Shown here: piece by piece, positions 63,981-64,000 of the stretch | Layout: every line of letters starts with the position of its first letter | How positions within the stretch are numbered: the stretch's first letter is position 1 | Source: BRH-c54 sp965284565 | GTDB taxonomy: Bacteria; Bacteroidota; Bacteroidia; Flavobacteriales_E; Vicingaceae | Length of the DNA: 64,000 nucleotides | Assembly: GCA_965284565.1 (NCBI GenBank) | Contig: OZ260100.1 | Coordinates: 682,001 to 746,000, forward strand | Reading direction: 5' to 3' | The notes under the pieces: generated by a model | Told to the model about the DNA's origin: nothing | Databases searched by the model: none | The model's input: only the letters and a program-made list of their open reading frames with translations | Position numbers and translations under genes: made by a program

Positions 63981-64000
63981 ATGAAGCAACTTTCTATTTT
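63981..64000 (+). CDS. Start of a further gene cut by the window end
   Basis: An ATG at 63981, 2 nt after the cupredoxin stop codon, opens a frame reading MKQLSI to the window end. The basic start fits a signal peptide, and the short gap suggests co-transcription with the cupredoxin gene. Too short to identify. Confidence 0.35.

Overview
The window reads as chromosomal DNA of a marine-type member of the Bacteroidota, most likely order Flavobacteriales (inference). It is strongly AT-rich by eye and lacks Shine-Dalgarno-like leaders. Several genes are preceded by the Bacteroidota -7 promoter element TAnnTTTG. SecA carries the long extra segment usual in this phylum, a BatA-domain gene sits beside a dihydroorotase homologue, and at least eight proteins end in type IX secretion system (T9SS) sorting domains. 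No rRNA, tRNA, CRISPR array, IS element or prophage was seen.

Layout. 0.1-4.6 kb: a HmuY-like T9SS cargo gene, then a minus-strand two-component locus (TPR sensor kinase, NarL-type response regulator, and a small stand-alone copy of the regulator's DNA-binding domain). 4.7-7.4 kb: two beta-barrel proteins and a T9SS cargo, with a strong bidirectional terminator. 7.5-9.8 kb: a phosphoesterase, then about 0.5 kb of repetitive non-coding DNA and an orphan gene with a TTG start, flanked by 58-bp direct repeats. 9.8-14.7 kb: housekeeping genes (M3 peptidase, an SDR without the usual catalytic residues, Nfu, DUF4286, Ddl). 14.9-21 kb: a 2039-residue T9SS surface protein with a 1.67-kb internal duplication. 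21-25.3 kb: Alr, divergent RseP, an unknown secreted protein and a polysaccharide deacetylase. 25.4-42.8 kb: four T9SS cargos on the minus strand (a peptidoglycan amidase, a 2278-residue type B adhesin with 21 Ig-like repeats, a PKD/GEVED/CUB protein overlapping it by ATGA, and a beta-helix protein), interrupted by a gamma-carbonic anhydrase. 43-46.4 kb: a BatA-domain protein and a dihydroorotase homologue without metal ligands. 46.5-55.2 kb: HemJ, a PagL-like deacylase overlapping secA, secA, an M23 peptidase, a small barrel protein and glutaryl-CoA dehydrogenase. 55.3-63.2 kb: bacterial alpha-2-macroglobulin with penicillin-binding protein 1C. The window ends with a T9SS-secreted cupredoxin.

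Two themes run through it. One is surface display: about 25 kb, some 40% of the window, encodes T9SS cargo. The other is envelope building and defence: Ddl, Alr, PBP1C, M23 peptidase, deacetylase, amidase, RseP, PagL and alpha-2-macroglobulin. The features least explained by known annotation are: the sensor/regulator/HTH-only trio with a shared 13-bp upstream motif; the orphan gene between direct repeats; an alanine racemase whose N-terminal strand lies upstream of any standard start codon; and the adhesin stalk, in which seven of 21 repeats carry a co-varying extra cysteine pair. I found no clearly new multi-gene system; the items above are the best candidates.
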